From NCBI GenBank assembly GCA_022424925.1, contig JAKMGM010000046.1:1-17661 (forward strand): DNA of 17,661 nucleotides, written 5' to 3'. Both the position numbers and the translations under genes were made by a program. The DNA comes from Candidatus Poseidoniaceae archaeon (GTDB lineage: Archaea; Thermoplasmatota; Poseidoniia; Poseidoniales; Poseidoniaceae). This document shows, piece by piece, positions 6,299 to 14,723 of this stretch (within the stretch, counting starts at the first letter, position 1; the number at the start of each line of letters is the position of its first letter). The notes under the pieces were generated by a model. That model searched no databases and was not told the DNA's origin. It saw only the letters and a list, made by a program, of their open reading frames with translations.

Positions 6299-8851
6299 TC
6301 ACACATAGCTTGCTAGATGAATCACAATGGAACCGTCTTGATGTTCAAACCAAAGTGTTGACAGCGTCGAATCTGACGGTGTAAACTCAAAGGTATTCCA
6401 TCCCTTTGAAACCGAGTTTACAGATTGAGAAGTACTCCATTGTTCACCATTACCTTGGTAGTTAATTTGAACCGGGATACTTGCATTTGCTGAACTATAG
6501 AACGAGAAACTGGAGCCATCTGGCTGCAAGAGTGTGCCATTGTAAGCCGCCATCCACATGTTTGACCACATACGATGCGAGGTGTTGTATCTTTGGAATA
6601 CCAACTCAGGACCTTCTTCTACGGTAAAATTGAATTTGGGTTCAACAGTAAGTGAGGGAGAACACACATGCATGCTCGCTCCATCAGTCATTTGCACCGT
6701 TAGTGATTGATTGACGTTATTCACGGAAGGAATGTTCGAAATTGTGCGGACGTCTAAATCCCAAATCCATTCACCTTCAGCGGGTGACGGTGGAATCGAA
6801 AGCGATGGATTAAGCGGGCATGGTGCATCAACCGAACTGAGAATTCCACTGCTATCGAGCTCAAAGCCCCATCCGAGTGAATCGGTACTGTTGATGTTCC
6901 AGCCAGAAGCAGGAACGACTGCAATCATCGGCAAGTCAGGTAATCCACCATCAAACATGTTGTCATTCAGTTGAATCGTGTTGAGTTCTGAAGTCCGAAG
7001 AACCACTGGATCCAATCCGCGCAAGCATACTTGCCCTGGTGCGGAGTCATACTGTGCTTCCAATCCACTTTCACCCTGAATCCACTGCAGTCGCGATTGT
7101 ATGTCCAAAGACTGGTCGGCATTGGGGAAAGTGATGTTCAGTTGTTCATCTGAAAACGATAAAAGCGTCATGCATCGCATGAGTTCTCCCTCAAAAACCA
7201 GCATTTCCCACTGAGATTGCGGGTACACCAACAGGTCGGGGTGAACCGATACAGTGTGACTGTCATAGTCCCCATCAGCAAGCGTGAGCAGAGAAAAATT
7301 CGTTAGACGAGGTGAATGCGCAAGGTCGGTCCATGTCAAATTGAGAACAACAGTAGCATGCGTTCGTGGTGCTAACACACTTCCACACCCAAAACCGTTT
7401 ATCGATAACGCGTCTTCACCGTCGCATTCCCACACTTTCGCCCAGTTTTCGAGACCGTCTGCGAACTGATCATAGTCGATAGCCCAGTCTCGATTAACCG
7501 ATGATGGGTTGACGATGTGAATTGAAATTTTGGCATTCCAACGGTCATCAAGGCGCTCAGCACTGAAAACGGATTGAATACCAAAATCAACATCAGCGTT
7601 CCAGTCATCGTCCCTCTCAAATGGAACTTGACTTGGAAGCGCGAACAAAACAGCAACCAGCATGACAATCCCAATATTTTTCATCGACTGCAGATCGAGT
7701 CCTTTGGGTTCGTTAAGAAGAACCGGGGAAGTTCTGTCGGCACCCATAATCAACAAGAGTGGAAGAATAAGTGTGAGAACCAACATCCAAATTGTGAAAC
7801 CGTTGAAGGCATTAAACATCCAAGCGAAAGCGAGAATGATAAGGAACAAGAACATTTGATTCGAACCACTGCGTGCCTCCATATGACCTGCACGTGCCAC
7901 CATTATCCTTCCACCAGGGAAAGTTGGTATGGGGAGCAAGGAGACCCAACCAAAGAAGGTCAAGAGAGCTCCAGCCTTTACAAACGGATGCGACCAAATC
8001 AAACGATTAACGTAGTCGTCAACCAACCACTGACCCAGAACCTCCACAAGGAAAGGGCCTTGTGCCATGTTTTGTGCTTGGGTCACGACCACATACTCGG
8101 GCGTGAGCCATAAGCCGAGACCCCACAGTGCGAGACCGAGTGAGATCAACGTAGCCGGAACCGACATAGCCACCCATCCCAAGACCTTGCGGTCTTCCCA
8201 TAGCCGTGCATCCATTCGGGGAAGAGTTGGAATGAGAAACAATCCAAACGGCCAGATGAGGGCTGATTGAGAAAACAGGCCCAAACTCCAAAGAGATATC
8301 GCCGGTTCTGGAATAGGAGTGATGTGGCCAACACGATGATTAAAGTGTGCAGCAGTACGTTTCTGGATCATTGAAGCGATGAATATGCACAGCAATACCG
8401 GGAAAGTGTATCCAAACACAGCATCGACAAATGTAGATTCGGCGAACCATCCGCCGGTGGGACGAGAGCCTTCCATCCAGTATGCTCCTGCAAGGGTGAG
8501 GGTCAGGGCTGAAACCATCCACATAATGAGTGTGAGATTTCGTGAAGGGAATTGGCGTTCAGGAAGTGGAATCAACTGAACAATCCATTCCTCAGTTCGA
8601 GAAAGTTTGGCAGCCCATCCCAATTTGTGGAGGTAGGTATTGGCCTGTTTAAGGCTCTCATCTATGTCTTTGCCTTCTTTGGGAGAAACGACCCAAGTGG
8701 GTAAAAAGCCACCCGACATGTGTGAAGCAACATAGAAATATCTGCGCAATATTGTTGCCAAAAGATCGTGCTGTTTCCATTCCGTTCGATGGCTTGGTAA
8801 CGATTCCAATGATGAATCGTCAGCGTCCAAGTCAATTGAAACCTCAGTCAT
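6299..8851 (-). CDS. Site-2-protease (M50)-like membrane protein with degenerate zinc motifs and large exodomain
   Basis: An 850-residue protein. A soluble N-terminal domain (about 30-100) resembles the small domain found before archaeal/plant EGY-type site-2 proteases. Membrane helices fill about 105-410, with segments near 107-123, 144-160, 188-208, 224-247, 290-306, 332-370 and 391-406. The tail, about 410-850, looks extracytoplasmic, with no further helix and many Asn-x-Ser/Thr sequons. In the core, ITPIPEPAI (177-185) corresponds to the segment after the zinc-binding HExxH helix, and SLLPIPTFPGGRI (304-316) corresponds to the second motif NLLPxxxLDGGRI. The HExxH position reads as IQKRT (162-166) and the DGG aspartate is Pro312, so the catalytic ligands appear to be gone. 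I infer a pseudoprotease; its role is unknown. ATG 8851 has a GAGGAG ribosome binding site. It follows atpD by 76 bases on the same strand and precedes panE by 9. Confidence 0.72.
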   Translation of the reverse strand: MTEVSIDLDADDSSLESLPSHRTEWKQHDLLATILRRYFYVASHMSGGFLPTWVVSPKEGKDIDESLKQANTYLHKLGWAAKLSRTEEWIVQLIPLPERQFPSRNLTLIMWMVSALTLTLAGAYWMEGSRPTGGWFAESTFVDAVFGYTFPVLLCIFIASMIQKRTAAHFNHRVGHITPIPEPAISLWSLGLFSQSALIWPFGLFLIPTLPRMDARLWEDRKVLGWVAMSVPATLISLGLALWGLGLWLTPEYVVVTQAQNMAQGPFLVEVLGQWLVDDYVNRLIWSHPFVKAGALLTFFGWVSLLPIPTFPGGRIMVARAGHMEARSGSNQMFLFLIILAFAWMFNAFNGFTIWMLVLTLILPLLLIMGADRTSPVLLNEPKGLDLQSMKNIGIVMLVAVLFALPSQVPFERDDDWNADVDFGIQSVFSAERLDDRWNAKISIHIVNPSSVNRDWAIDYDQFADGLENWAKVWECDGEDALSINGFGCGSVLAPRTHATVVLNLTWTDLAHSPRLTNFSLLTLADGDYDSHTVSVHPDLLVYPQSQWEMLVFEGELMRCMTLLSFSDEQLNITFPNADQSLDIQSRLQWIQGESGLEAQYDSAPGQVCLRGLDPVVLRTSELNTIQLNDNMFDGGLPDLPMIAVVPASGWNINSTDSLGWGFELDSSGILSSVDAPCPLNPSLSIPPSPAEGEWIWDLDVRTISNIPSVNNVNQSLTVQMTDGASMHVCSPSLTVEPKFNFTVEEGPELVFQRYNTSHRMWSNMWMAAYNGTLLQPDGSSFSFYSSANASIPVQINYQGNGEQWSTSQSVNSVSKGWNTFEFTPSDSTLSTLWFEHQDGSIVIHLASYV

Positions 8852-8904
8852 GCCTGCTCCTCAAAACTCTGTAATCCTGCTTCCCCTTTGAAGGAATCCC
8901 TCTA

Positions 8905-8927
8905 CCAAACAAAAGCAAGAGAAGAAA
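8905..8927 (-). terminator. Candidate T-rich terminator of the ATPase operon
   Basis: Directly after the atpD TGA stop, the minus strand reads as a pyrimidine-rich tract with T runs (TTTCTTCTCTTGCTTTTGTTT). This suits archaeal oligo-T termination and would mark the end of the nine-gene atp operon before the protease-like gene. There is no clear stem-loop, and read-through into the next two same-strand genes is possible. Confidence 0.4.
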
Positions 8928-9545
8928 TCACTTGTTCTTGAACCGCTTGAGACGAAATGTTTCTTCACGTTCCATCTCTTCAAGTCGAAGCTGAATAAAG
9001 ACACGGGCTTCTTCAAGTTCAGGAATAACCTTGAATTCCAAAGCATTGACACGGCGCTTGGTTGCTTCAATTTCTTGGAGCAAACGCTTGAGCGTAGCCT
9101 CCATTTCAGATGCCTTGACTATTTTCTCAATCAAGTTTCCAAACGACTCGCCAGCCTCATCAATGTAGGTTGAAGAACCGATATATCCAACACCACGTTC
9201 TTTGAATGTTGATTTGAGGTTGGTTCCGCTAACGCTAGGAACCACGACACCCATGATGTTACGACGCTCGACTTCGACTTCGGGATGGGCAGTGTTTGCA
9301 ATTGCTGCTGCACGAACCGCAAGGCCACCTTCGATTGCATTCGCTAAGTCAATGCGTTGTTTCGCTAACTTGTAGGTCGCTGTCAAGTCCCGCTTGGCTT
9401 CGATCATCTCAGCGAGCAGTTGACGGAATTCGTGGAACAAGCCGTCCCGCTTCATTTTTAGCAACTTGTACCCGTTTTTGGTTTGCTTAATACGCCCCTT
9501 GAGTTTGATCAACTCGCTCCGGGTTGGCTTGATATCAAGTGCCAT
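8928..9545 (-). CDS. atpD: A-type ATP synthase subunit D (central axle)
   Basis: A 205-residue subunit forming the long coiled-coil rotor shaft inside the A3B3 head; it turns with F and C and transmits torque from the c-ring. The N-terminus IKPTRSELIKLKGRI is the hallmark of the archaeal/V-type D family. A long helix follows, then a middle section rich in Val/Gly/Ser (about 95-145). The C-terminal helix contains LLQEIEATKRRVNALE, another family hallmark, and ends in a basic tail. Length is normal for the family. ATG 9545 is chosen over ATG 9560 because GGAGG lies 8 bases before it, whereas the upstream ATG overlaps that same GGAGG. It is the last gene of the operon, 30 bases after atpB, and is followed by a T-rich tract. 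Confidence 0.96.
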   Translation of the reverse strand: MALDIKPTRSELIKLKGRIKQTKNGYKLLKMKRDGLFHEFRQLLAEMIEAKRDLTATYKLAKQRIDLANAIEGGLAVRAAAIANTAHPEVEVERRNIMGVVVPSVSGTNLKSTFKERGVGYIGSSTYIDEAGESFGNLIEKIVKASEMEATLKRLLQEIEATKRRVNALEFKVIPELEEARVFIQLRLEEMEREETFRLKRFKNK

Positions 9546-9575
9546 GTTTTTTGCCTCCAAAATGGTTCAATTGTT

Positions 9576-10955
9576 TCAAGCCTTGTTGTCGGGGTGGTAC
9601 TTGTCAATCCAAGTTTGCTCGAGACGAACCAGATACTTGGTGTCAATCGAGGACATCAATGTCCAGCACAGATCGAGCGTTTCTTCAATCGAGCGATCTT
9701 CGTCGCGGGTTTGTCGCAGGAACTTGTCCTCAAATACGCCGGAGAAGTCCAAAAGTTGCTTATCACGCTCGTTCAATGCATCTTCACCGACAATCGCTAC
9801 AAGTCCACGGAGTTCACGGCCTTGGGCGTACGCAGCGTACATTTGATCCGAAACGGATTTGTGGTCCTCACGAGTGGTTTTCTCACCAATACACGAGCCC
9901 ATCAAGCGAGAGAGAGATGGGAGAACATTGATTGGCGGATAGATACCTTGTTGGTGCAATTCACGTGAAATAACGATTTGACCTTCAGTAATGTATCCGG
10001 ACAAATCTGGAATTGGGTGCGTGATATCGTCACCGGGCATAGTCAAAATTGGGAATTGAGTGATTGAACCCTTCTTTCCTTTGACAATGCCTGCACGCTC
10101 GTAGAGCATGGCTAAGTCTGTGTACATGTAACCTGGGTAACCACGTCGTCCCGGCACTTCTTCACGAGCAGCACCAATTTGACGAAGAGCGTCACAATAG
10201 TTGGTCATGTCTGTGTAGATAACAAGAACGTGGTAGTCTTTCTCAAATGCAAGGTATTCAGCAGCAGTCAAGGCAAGACGAGGCGTAATGATTCGCTCAA
10301 CAGCAGGGTCATCAGCAAGGTTAACGAACAAAACTGCGTTTTCCAATGCACCGGTTCGCTCCAAGTCGGAGCGGAAGAAATTGTATTCTTCAGCAGTGAT
10401 ACCCATGGCACAGAACACAACAATGAATTCTTCATCAGAATCCTTGAGTTTTGCTTGACGTGCGATTTGCAGCGCAATGTCGTTGTGAGGTAGACCTGAT
10501 GCTGAGAAAATTGGCAATTTTTGTCCACGCACCAAACTGGTACACAAGTCGATAGCAGAAACTCCAGTCTGAATGAAATCATTCGGACTTTGACGGCTGT
10601 ACGGGTTAATCGCAGCACCAATAATGTCCGCTTTCTCATCAGCCACAATTTCTGGTCCACCGTCTCGAGGGCGTCCTGCGCCGTCGAGAATTCGTCCAAC
10701 CAAGTCTGTACTTACTGGGAGTTTGAAAACATCGCCCATGAAGGTAACACCAGCTTCTCGGTCAATTTTCGAGGTTCCCTCAAACACTTGAACGATGACC
10801 AAGTCATCAGAGGTGTCGAGAACTTGTCCGTTCTTGATGGTTCCATTGGAAAGTCGCAGGGTTACGATTTCACCAAAGGCAACAGGTTCAGTCTTGTTCA
10901 AAAAGACCAGAGGCCCTTTCACGTCGGTAATGGTTCGGTATTCTTTTCCAGTCAT
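9576..10955 (-). CDS. atpB: A-type ATP synthase subunit B (non-catalytic head subunit)
   Basis: A 459-residue subunit that alternates with A in the A3B3 hexamer and forms half of each nucleotide site. The N-terminal beta-barrel opens with YRTITDVKGPLVFL. The P-loop region reads FSASGLPHN (150-158), the natural non-Walker form of archaeal B subunits, so the lack of GxGKT is normal and not a defect. Further landmarks are EEVPGRRGYPGYMYTDLA (265-282), the MPGDDITHPIPDLSGYITEGQ stretch beginning at 306, and Arg350 in LPSLSRLM, which matches the arginine finger that reaches into the catalytic site of A. The ribosome binding site GAGGAG overlaps the TGA stop of atpA 13 bases upstream, implying tight coupling of A and B, which are needed in equal numbers. 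Confidence 0.98.
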   Translation of the reverse strand: MTGKEYRTITDVKGPLVFLNKTEPVAFGEIVTLRLSNGTIKNGQVLDTSDDLVIVQVFEGTSKIDREAGVTFMGDVFKLPVSTDLVGRILDGAGRPRDGGPEIVADEKADIIGAAINPYSRQSPNDFIQTGVSAIDLCTSLVRGQKLPIFSASGLPHNDIALQIARQAKLKDSDEEFIVVFCAMGITAEEYNFFRSDLERTGALENAVLFVNLADDPAVERIITPRLALTAAEYLAFEKDYHVLVIYTDMTNYCDALRQIGAAREEVPGRRGYPGYMYTDLAMLYERAGIVKGKKGSITQFPILTMPGDDITHPIPDLSGYITEGQIVISRELHQQGIYPPINVLPSLSRLMGSCIGEKTTREDHKSVSDQMYAAYAQGRELRGLVAIVGEDALNERDKQLLDFSGVFEDKFLRQTRDEDRSIEETLDLCWTLMSSIDTKYLVRLEQTWIDKYHPDNKA

Positions 10956-10968
10956 GATAATCCTCTCC

Positions 10969-12708
10969 TCAGTTCTCCTCCACCGTATCGGCGATTTCAG
11001 CAGTCATGGTTTCCACCATTGAATCGATGACGTCAATGTATCCTTTCTCGAGACGAGCACGCATGAGGTCCGAACGAGATGGAACGTTAACCACATCGTT
11101 GAGTTGGGCACCGTTAGCCATGGCTGACTTTGCAGCGTCTTGGAACGACAAGATTGCCTTCGCCATTCTGTATTGCAGGTGAATGTCACAATATGCATCG
11201 ACATCGTGGAAACCATTCTGTTGCAGGAAGAACTCACGAATCATACGTGCAACTTCAAGCGTGAGTTGCTGGTCGGTAGGCAGAGCGTCGGAACCGACCA
11301 ATTGGACGATTTCTTGCAATTCCGACTCAATCTGGAGCAAACCACTGATTTGCGTACGGACTTCGGGGAAGTCTTGTGAAATGTTGTCGCGGAACCACTG
11401 GTCGAGGCTTTGCGGATACAACGAGTATGAGTTGAGCCAGTTGATTGCTGGGAAATGCCGCTGACGTGCAAGTCCAGCATCAAGACCCCAAAACACTTTC
11501 ACAATTCGCAATGTACCTTGGGACACAGGTTCTGAGATGTCACCACCAGGCGGCGACACAGCACCAATGACGGTAACGGAGCCGTCATCACCGCTCAGGG
11601 TTTCGACTCGGCCAGCCCGTTCGTAGAACTCTGCAATTCTCGATGAGAGGTATGCAGGATACCCTTCTTCACCAGGCATTTCTTCAAGTCGAGAGGAAAT
11701 TTCACGCATTGCTTCAGCCCATCGTGAAGTCGAGTCTGCCATCAACGCAACGTCGTAACCCATGTCACGGAAATACTCTGCAATGGTGATTCCAGTGTAT
11801 ACAGAAGCTTCACGAGCAGCCACGGGCATGTTTGAGGTGTTTGCAATCATTACGGTTCGTTCCATCAGAGGCTTACCGGTGTTTGGGTCAATCAAGTGAG
11901 GGAATTCGTCGAGAACTTCTGTCATCTCGTTGCCACGCTCACCGCATCCGATGTAAACAACGAGTTGAGCGTCAGAGTACTTTGCAAGTGATTGTTGTGT
12001 AACGGTCTTTCCGGAGCCGAAAGGACCAGGAATACCTGCTGCGCCACCCTTGGCGAGGGGGAACAAGAAATCCAAGATACGCATTCCTGTTACAAGCGGA
12101 GTATCAGGAGCATATTTTTGCTGGAACGGTCGGGGAGTTCGAACAGGCCACTTTTGCATCATTTGCATTTCAGTGCCATCTTCAAGAACACACACAGTTT
12201 GTGTGACGTTGAAATCTCCAGATTCAATCGATTTCACAGTACCGCTGGCGGTTGGAGGAACCATAATCTTGTGAATGATTGTCTCGGTTTCTTGAACGTG
12301 TCCAATAACTTGGCCGCCGACAACTTCGTCACCGACGGCGACTTGTGGTTCAAACGTCCAAATCTTTTCGAGGTCGAAAGCGTCTGCATCAACACCACGA
12401 GTGATGAACACACCCATTTCCTTCTCGAGCGTTGGAAGTGGACGTTGAATACCGTCATAGATTTGCGTAAGGAGCCCCGGGCCGAGCGAAACGGAAAGGG
12501 TTTCTTGCGTATTCAATACCGGTTCACCCGGACGAATACCGGATGTGTCTTCATACACTTGAATAACGGCTTTCTCGCCGTGCAGTTCGATCACTTCGCC
12601 CATTAGACCTTCGTGTCCAACACGAACGACGTCATACATAGCTGCGCTCATGCCGGTAGCGGTCACAACAGGACCTGATATCCGGTAAATTACTCCTTCA
12701 TTGCTCAT
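10969..12708 (-). CDS. atpA: A-type ATP synthase catalytic subunit A
   Basis: A 579-residue catalytic subunit making (or hydrolysing) ATP in the A3B3 head. The N-terminal barrel (about 5-75) is followed by the archaeal/V-type-specific non-homologous region (about 115-190). Walker A is GPFGSGKT at 228-235, the GER motif places the catalytic Glu at 257, and Walker B/switch is LMADSTSRW (322-330). LEEMPGEEGYPAYLSSR (341-357) and SPPGGDISEPVSQ then follow. The C-terminal helical bundle is complete. No intein interrupts the P-loop, a known intein site in this family. ATG 12708 is chosen because GGAGG lies 8 bases upstream; the in-frame ATG at 12744 reads through the end of atpF. Of the window's genes this is the most strongly conserved in appearance. 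It follows atpF by 26 bases and precedes atpB by 13. Confidence 0.98.
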   Translation of the reverse strand: MSNEGVIYRISGPVVTATGMSAAMYDVVRVGHEGLMGEVIELHGEKAVIQVYEDTSGIRPGEPVLNTQETLSVSLGPGLLTQIYDGIQRPLPTLEKEMGVFITRGVDADAFDLEKIWTFEPQVAVGDEVVGGQVIGHVQETETIIHKIMVPPTASGTVKSIESGDFNVTQTVCVLEDGTEMQMMQKWPVRTPRPFQQKYAPDTPLVTGMRILDFLFPLAKGGAAGIPGPFGSGKTVTQQSLAKYSDAQLVVYIGCGERGNEMTEVLDEFPHLIDPNTGKPLMERTVMIANTSNMPVAAREASVYTGITIAEYFRDMGYDVALMADSTSRWAEAMREISSRLEEMPGEEGYPAYLSSRIAEFYERAGRVETLSGDDGSVTVIGAVSPPGGDISEPVSQGTLRIVKVFWGLDAGLARQRHFPAINWLNSYSLYPQSLDQWFRDNISQDFPEVRTQISGLLQIESELQEIVQLVGSDALPTDQQLTLEVARMIREFFLQQNGFHDVDAYCDIHLQYRMAKAILSFQDAAKSAMANGAQLNDVVNVPSRSDLMRARLEKGYIDVIDSMVETMTAEIADTVEEN

Positions 12709-12734
12709 TTTTATTTCCTCCATTGGTTGGAACA

Positions 12735-13034
12735 TTACTTCCAAAGGTCGACCCCTATTGCCTTGCGAATTGTGTCACGCAAGGTTGTGTCTTCTTCCGT
12801 ACCGATACCAAGAACGGTCGGAGAGACAGATGCCGAGAGTTGGTCACGAAGACGCTCTGGCAAATCAGCGAGGATTGCGGAGTCAACCACGACAATACCG
12901 ACGCTTTTGTTGTTGAGTAGTGATTTGAAAGTAGAAACCATGGCTTCTTCGCTTTCAGGGTTGAGCAGATGATCGACACCTGCCAGTTGGAATCCGAGGG
13001 TGAATTCTGGCGTACCTACTACTGCGATATCCAT
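12735..13034 (-). CDS. atpF: A-type ATP synthase subunit F
   Basis: A 99-residue subunit of the central stalk that binds D and is thought to modulate ATP hydrolysis in the family. It begins MDIAVVGTPEFTLGFQLAGV, the usual Rossmann-like opening with a VVGxPEFxxGFxLAG signature. VGIVVVDSAI (about 46-55) and a C-terminal helix ending RKAIGVDLWK follow. Size is typical. ATG 13034 is preferred over ATG 13043 because GAGGTG then lies 6 bases upstream; with the earlier ATG the site would be only 1-2 bases away. It starts 10 bases after the atpC stop and sits 26 bases before atpA. Confidence 0.93.
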   Translation of the reverse strand: MDIAVVGTPEFTLGFQLAGVDHLLNPESEEAMVSTFKSLLNNKSVGIVVVDSAILADLPERLRDQLSASVSPTVLGIGTEEDTTLRDTIRKAIGVDLWK

Positions 13035-13044
13035 GACATTCACC

Positions 13045-14088
13045 TCAATTTAGTATGTGTGCCTCAAGCACTTCAGTTGGCAAGCCAGCTAAGCGACCTC
13101 GAACAATGAGTCGCAAATCATTCACTTCTTGCACCTTCGATGCAATGTAGTGTATCACTGGTAGAGCAGAAACGGGGTGTAAGTAACTCATACGCGACAT
13201 GAGGTTCAATTCTCGTTCTTTGAGCATGGTAACAACCGCATCAAGACTTCGTTCTTCATCGGATGTGCTGAGTGCTGCTTCAAAAGCAGGTGCGTCGAAT
13301 CGTGAGGCAGACCGTAGCATGGTTAGCATTGCATCCCTTCCACCGGTAGCAATGGTGGAGAAAGCGCGCTTAGGTAGAACACGTCCACCTTGAACCAACA
13401 TCTCGGAAATCGCTTCATTCGAAAGACCGACAGCACCAGCCTCTAGAACGTTGAGAATGTTACGGTGGTCGATTTCTGCGCTGAGCAACTCTCGCAAGAA
13501 TTTTACATCTGCACGATTGCCTCGGAGCGCATCGAAGGCATTCGAGAAATAGTGGCGATCCAAAGCATCTTCGTAATTCGAAAGAGTACCGTCTTCAGGT
13601 ACTGCCATAAGAGCAGGCCCGAATGATTTCCTTCGCATTTGAACGACTGCGGAACGGAGGTCGTCTGAGTTCTCAATGATTTTGAGCCATGGAGTGTTGA
13701 TGTCGTTCAACTCAGGAAGAATCGAACGCTTCACTTTGTCCATGTCCACATCGTTGGATACTGAACGAAGAACGACCTTAGTGTTGTGATACTCGTATCG
13801 TGTCGTGTACACCTCGACGATTGCGCGGATTTTACCGTTGCACAAGTTGACCATTGCATCGAGTTCATGCTCTAAGTTATGCGCCAAAGCAGCCTCAACA
13901 AGGTCACCACCAGTTAAGCGACCAACATACAGGTCGATTTCTGAACGATAGCCAATATCGCCAATGGCGACGGTAAGTTGGTCGGGAGATTGGCTAATGA
14001 GTTGACGCAGACGTGCACGATCCGCAAGTTTCTGCCGGCGAGATTTCGCACGTGCAGCAACATAAGGTGTGTTTCCTGTCATAGCCAT
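13045..14088 (-). CDS. atpC: A-type ATP synthase subunit C (d-type rotor cap)
   Basis: A 347-residue, mainly helical, funnel-shaped subunit that links the D/F axle to the c-ring. It starts MAMTGNTPYVAARAKSRRQK, an archaeal C-subunit opening (the NTPYVxARxRAxxxxL type). An all-helical body with repeated motifs follows, consistent with the three-fold pseudo-repeat of this family: NLEHELDAMVNL near 70-81, later EIDHRNILNVLEAG and a region ending LRLIVRGRLAGLPTEVLEAHIL. The closing RLIVRGRxxGLPxExI pattern is diagnostic. ATG 14088 is preferred over ATG 14082 on spacing, since GAGGG lies 6 bases before it. Stop-to-start distances are 9 bases from atpE and 10 to atpF, so it is firmly within the operon. 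Confidence 0.94.
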   Translation of the reverse strand: MAMTGNTPYVAARAKSRRQKLADRARLRQLISQSPDQLTVAIGDIGYRSEIDLYVGRLTGGDLVEAALAHNLEHELDAMVNLCNGKIRAIVEVYTTRYEYHNTKVVLRSVSNDVDMDKVKRSILPELNDINTPWLKIIENSDDLRSAVVQMRRKSFGPALMAVPEDGTLSNYEDALDRHYFSNAFDALRGNRADVKFLRELLSAEIDHRNILNVLEAGAVGLSNEAISEMLVQGGRVLPKRAFSTIATGGRDAMLTMLRSASRFDAPAFEAALSTSDEERSLDAVVTMLKERELNLMSRMSYLHPVSALPVIHYIASKVQEVNDLRLIVRGRLAGLPTEVLEAHILN

Positions 14089-14097
14089 TAGTATCCC

Positions 14098-14658
14098 TCA
14101 CTCAAAAAGAATTTTTGTCGTTTCGCTTAGTTGTTCCTTCCAAGACGATTCAAGAAGTGTGTCGAATCGCATGTCATAGGATACCGAGCCGTCGGTAGCT
14201 TCGAGAACGAAGCCCCCGATACCGTCGATAGCGTCTCCCATCGTTCGCTTTCCAGCGAGTTCAGAAAGAGCTTTGCGATCGACTTCAACAGGTCGAATAT
14301 GGTAATCCTTTCCAATCTTATCGGCTTTCGCCATGAGTGCCTTGAGCAAACTTGCTCGACCGCTCATCTTCGGGCTGCTGAGTTCGGCTCGAGTTGCCGC
14401 CAACGTATCATCAAGAACCTTACGTCGAGCGACCAGGATTTCTTTTTGGTTGGCTTGGCGAGCGCTGGCTACGACCTCGCGAGCGATTTGTGCCGCTTCA
14501 CGTTCCGTATGGCTCGCCGCTTCAGAGCGGATAGTTGTAGCCTTTTTCTTGGCTTCTGCCACAATCGCATCAGCCTCTTTTTGGGCCTCAGCAATCATAG
14601 CATCGGCTTCGGCCTTAGCTGATTTTGAGATGTCTTTTGCAAGTGTTTCAAGCGTCAT
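14098..14658 (-). CDS. atpE: A-type ATP synthase subunit E (peripheral stalk)
   Basis: A 186-residue peripheral stalk subunit which, paired with H, holds the A3B3 head still against the turning rotor. The first 75 or so residues form an Ala/Glu/Lys-rich coiled coil (ADAMIAEAQKEADAIVAEAK around 18-37). The globular C-terminal part contains GIGGFVLEATDGSVSYDMRFDTLLE (about 146-170 in outline), where GGxxLxxxDGxxxxxxTFDxxLE is the family signature. ATG 14658 has a GGAGA site upstream. It starts 65 bases after atpK, the widest gap in the operon, with a strong hairpin in between, and ends 9 bases before atpC. Confidence 0.95.
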   Translation of the reverse strand: MTLETLAKDISKSAKAEADAMIAEAQKEADAIVAEAKKKATTIRSEAASHTEREAAQIAREVVASARQANQKEILVARRKVLDDTLAATRAELSSPKMSGRASLLKALMAKADKIGKDYHIRPVEVDRKALSELAGKRTMGDAIDGIGGFVLEATDGSVSYDMRFDTLLESSWKEQLSETTKILFE

Positions 14659-14688
14659 AGTGATTTCTCCATAAGTTTGATTTCAATT

Positions 14689-14704
14689 GGCCGGTAGACC
14701 GGCC
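14689..14704. repeat. Perfect GC hairpin between atpK and atpE
   Basis: GGCCGG-TAGA-CCGGCC is a perfect inverted repeat, six G/C pairs closing a four-base loop (or seven pairs with a two-base loop). In the transcript it begins about 20 bases after the atpK stop and lies about 30 bases before the atpE start, without covering the atpE ribosome binding site. It is not followed by a T run in the transcribed direction, so it does not look like a bacterial-type terminator. An RNA-stability or processing element is the likelier role. Confidence 0.6.
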
Positions 14705-14723
14705 TTTCCATCACCAACCCTCT

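Noticed and set aside
7574..8113. A 179-codon open frame on the plus strand
   Set aside because: It is antisense to the site-2-protease-like gene and has a His/Asn/Gln-rich composition without any domain.
8322..8351. HFNHRVGH in the protease-like protein as a zinc-binding HExxH
   Set aside because: It lacks the catalytic glutamate spacing, and alignment from the ITPIPEP segment puts the HExxH position several residues earlier, where the sequence is IQKRT.
9483..9968. A 161-codon open frame on the plus strand
   Set aside because: It is antisense to the atpB/atpD junction; both genes are complete and conserved.
10479..10508. Missing Walker A in AtpB as a sign of damage
   Set aside because: SASGLPHN is the normal, non-catalytic P-loop form of archaeal B subunits.
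12004..12027. Possible intein in the atpA P-loop
   Set aside because: This site is a known intein position, but the Walker A motif GPFGSGKT is uninterrupted here.
11992..12606. A 204-codon open frame on the plus strand
   Set aside because: It is antisense to the highly conserved part of atpA, which fixes the real coding strand.
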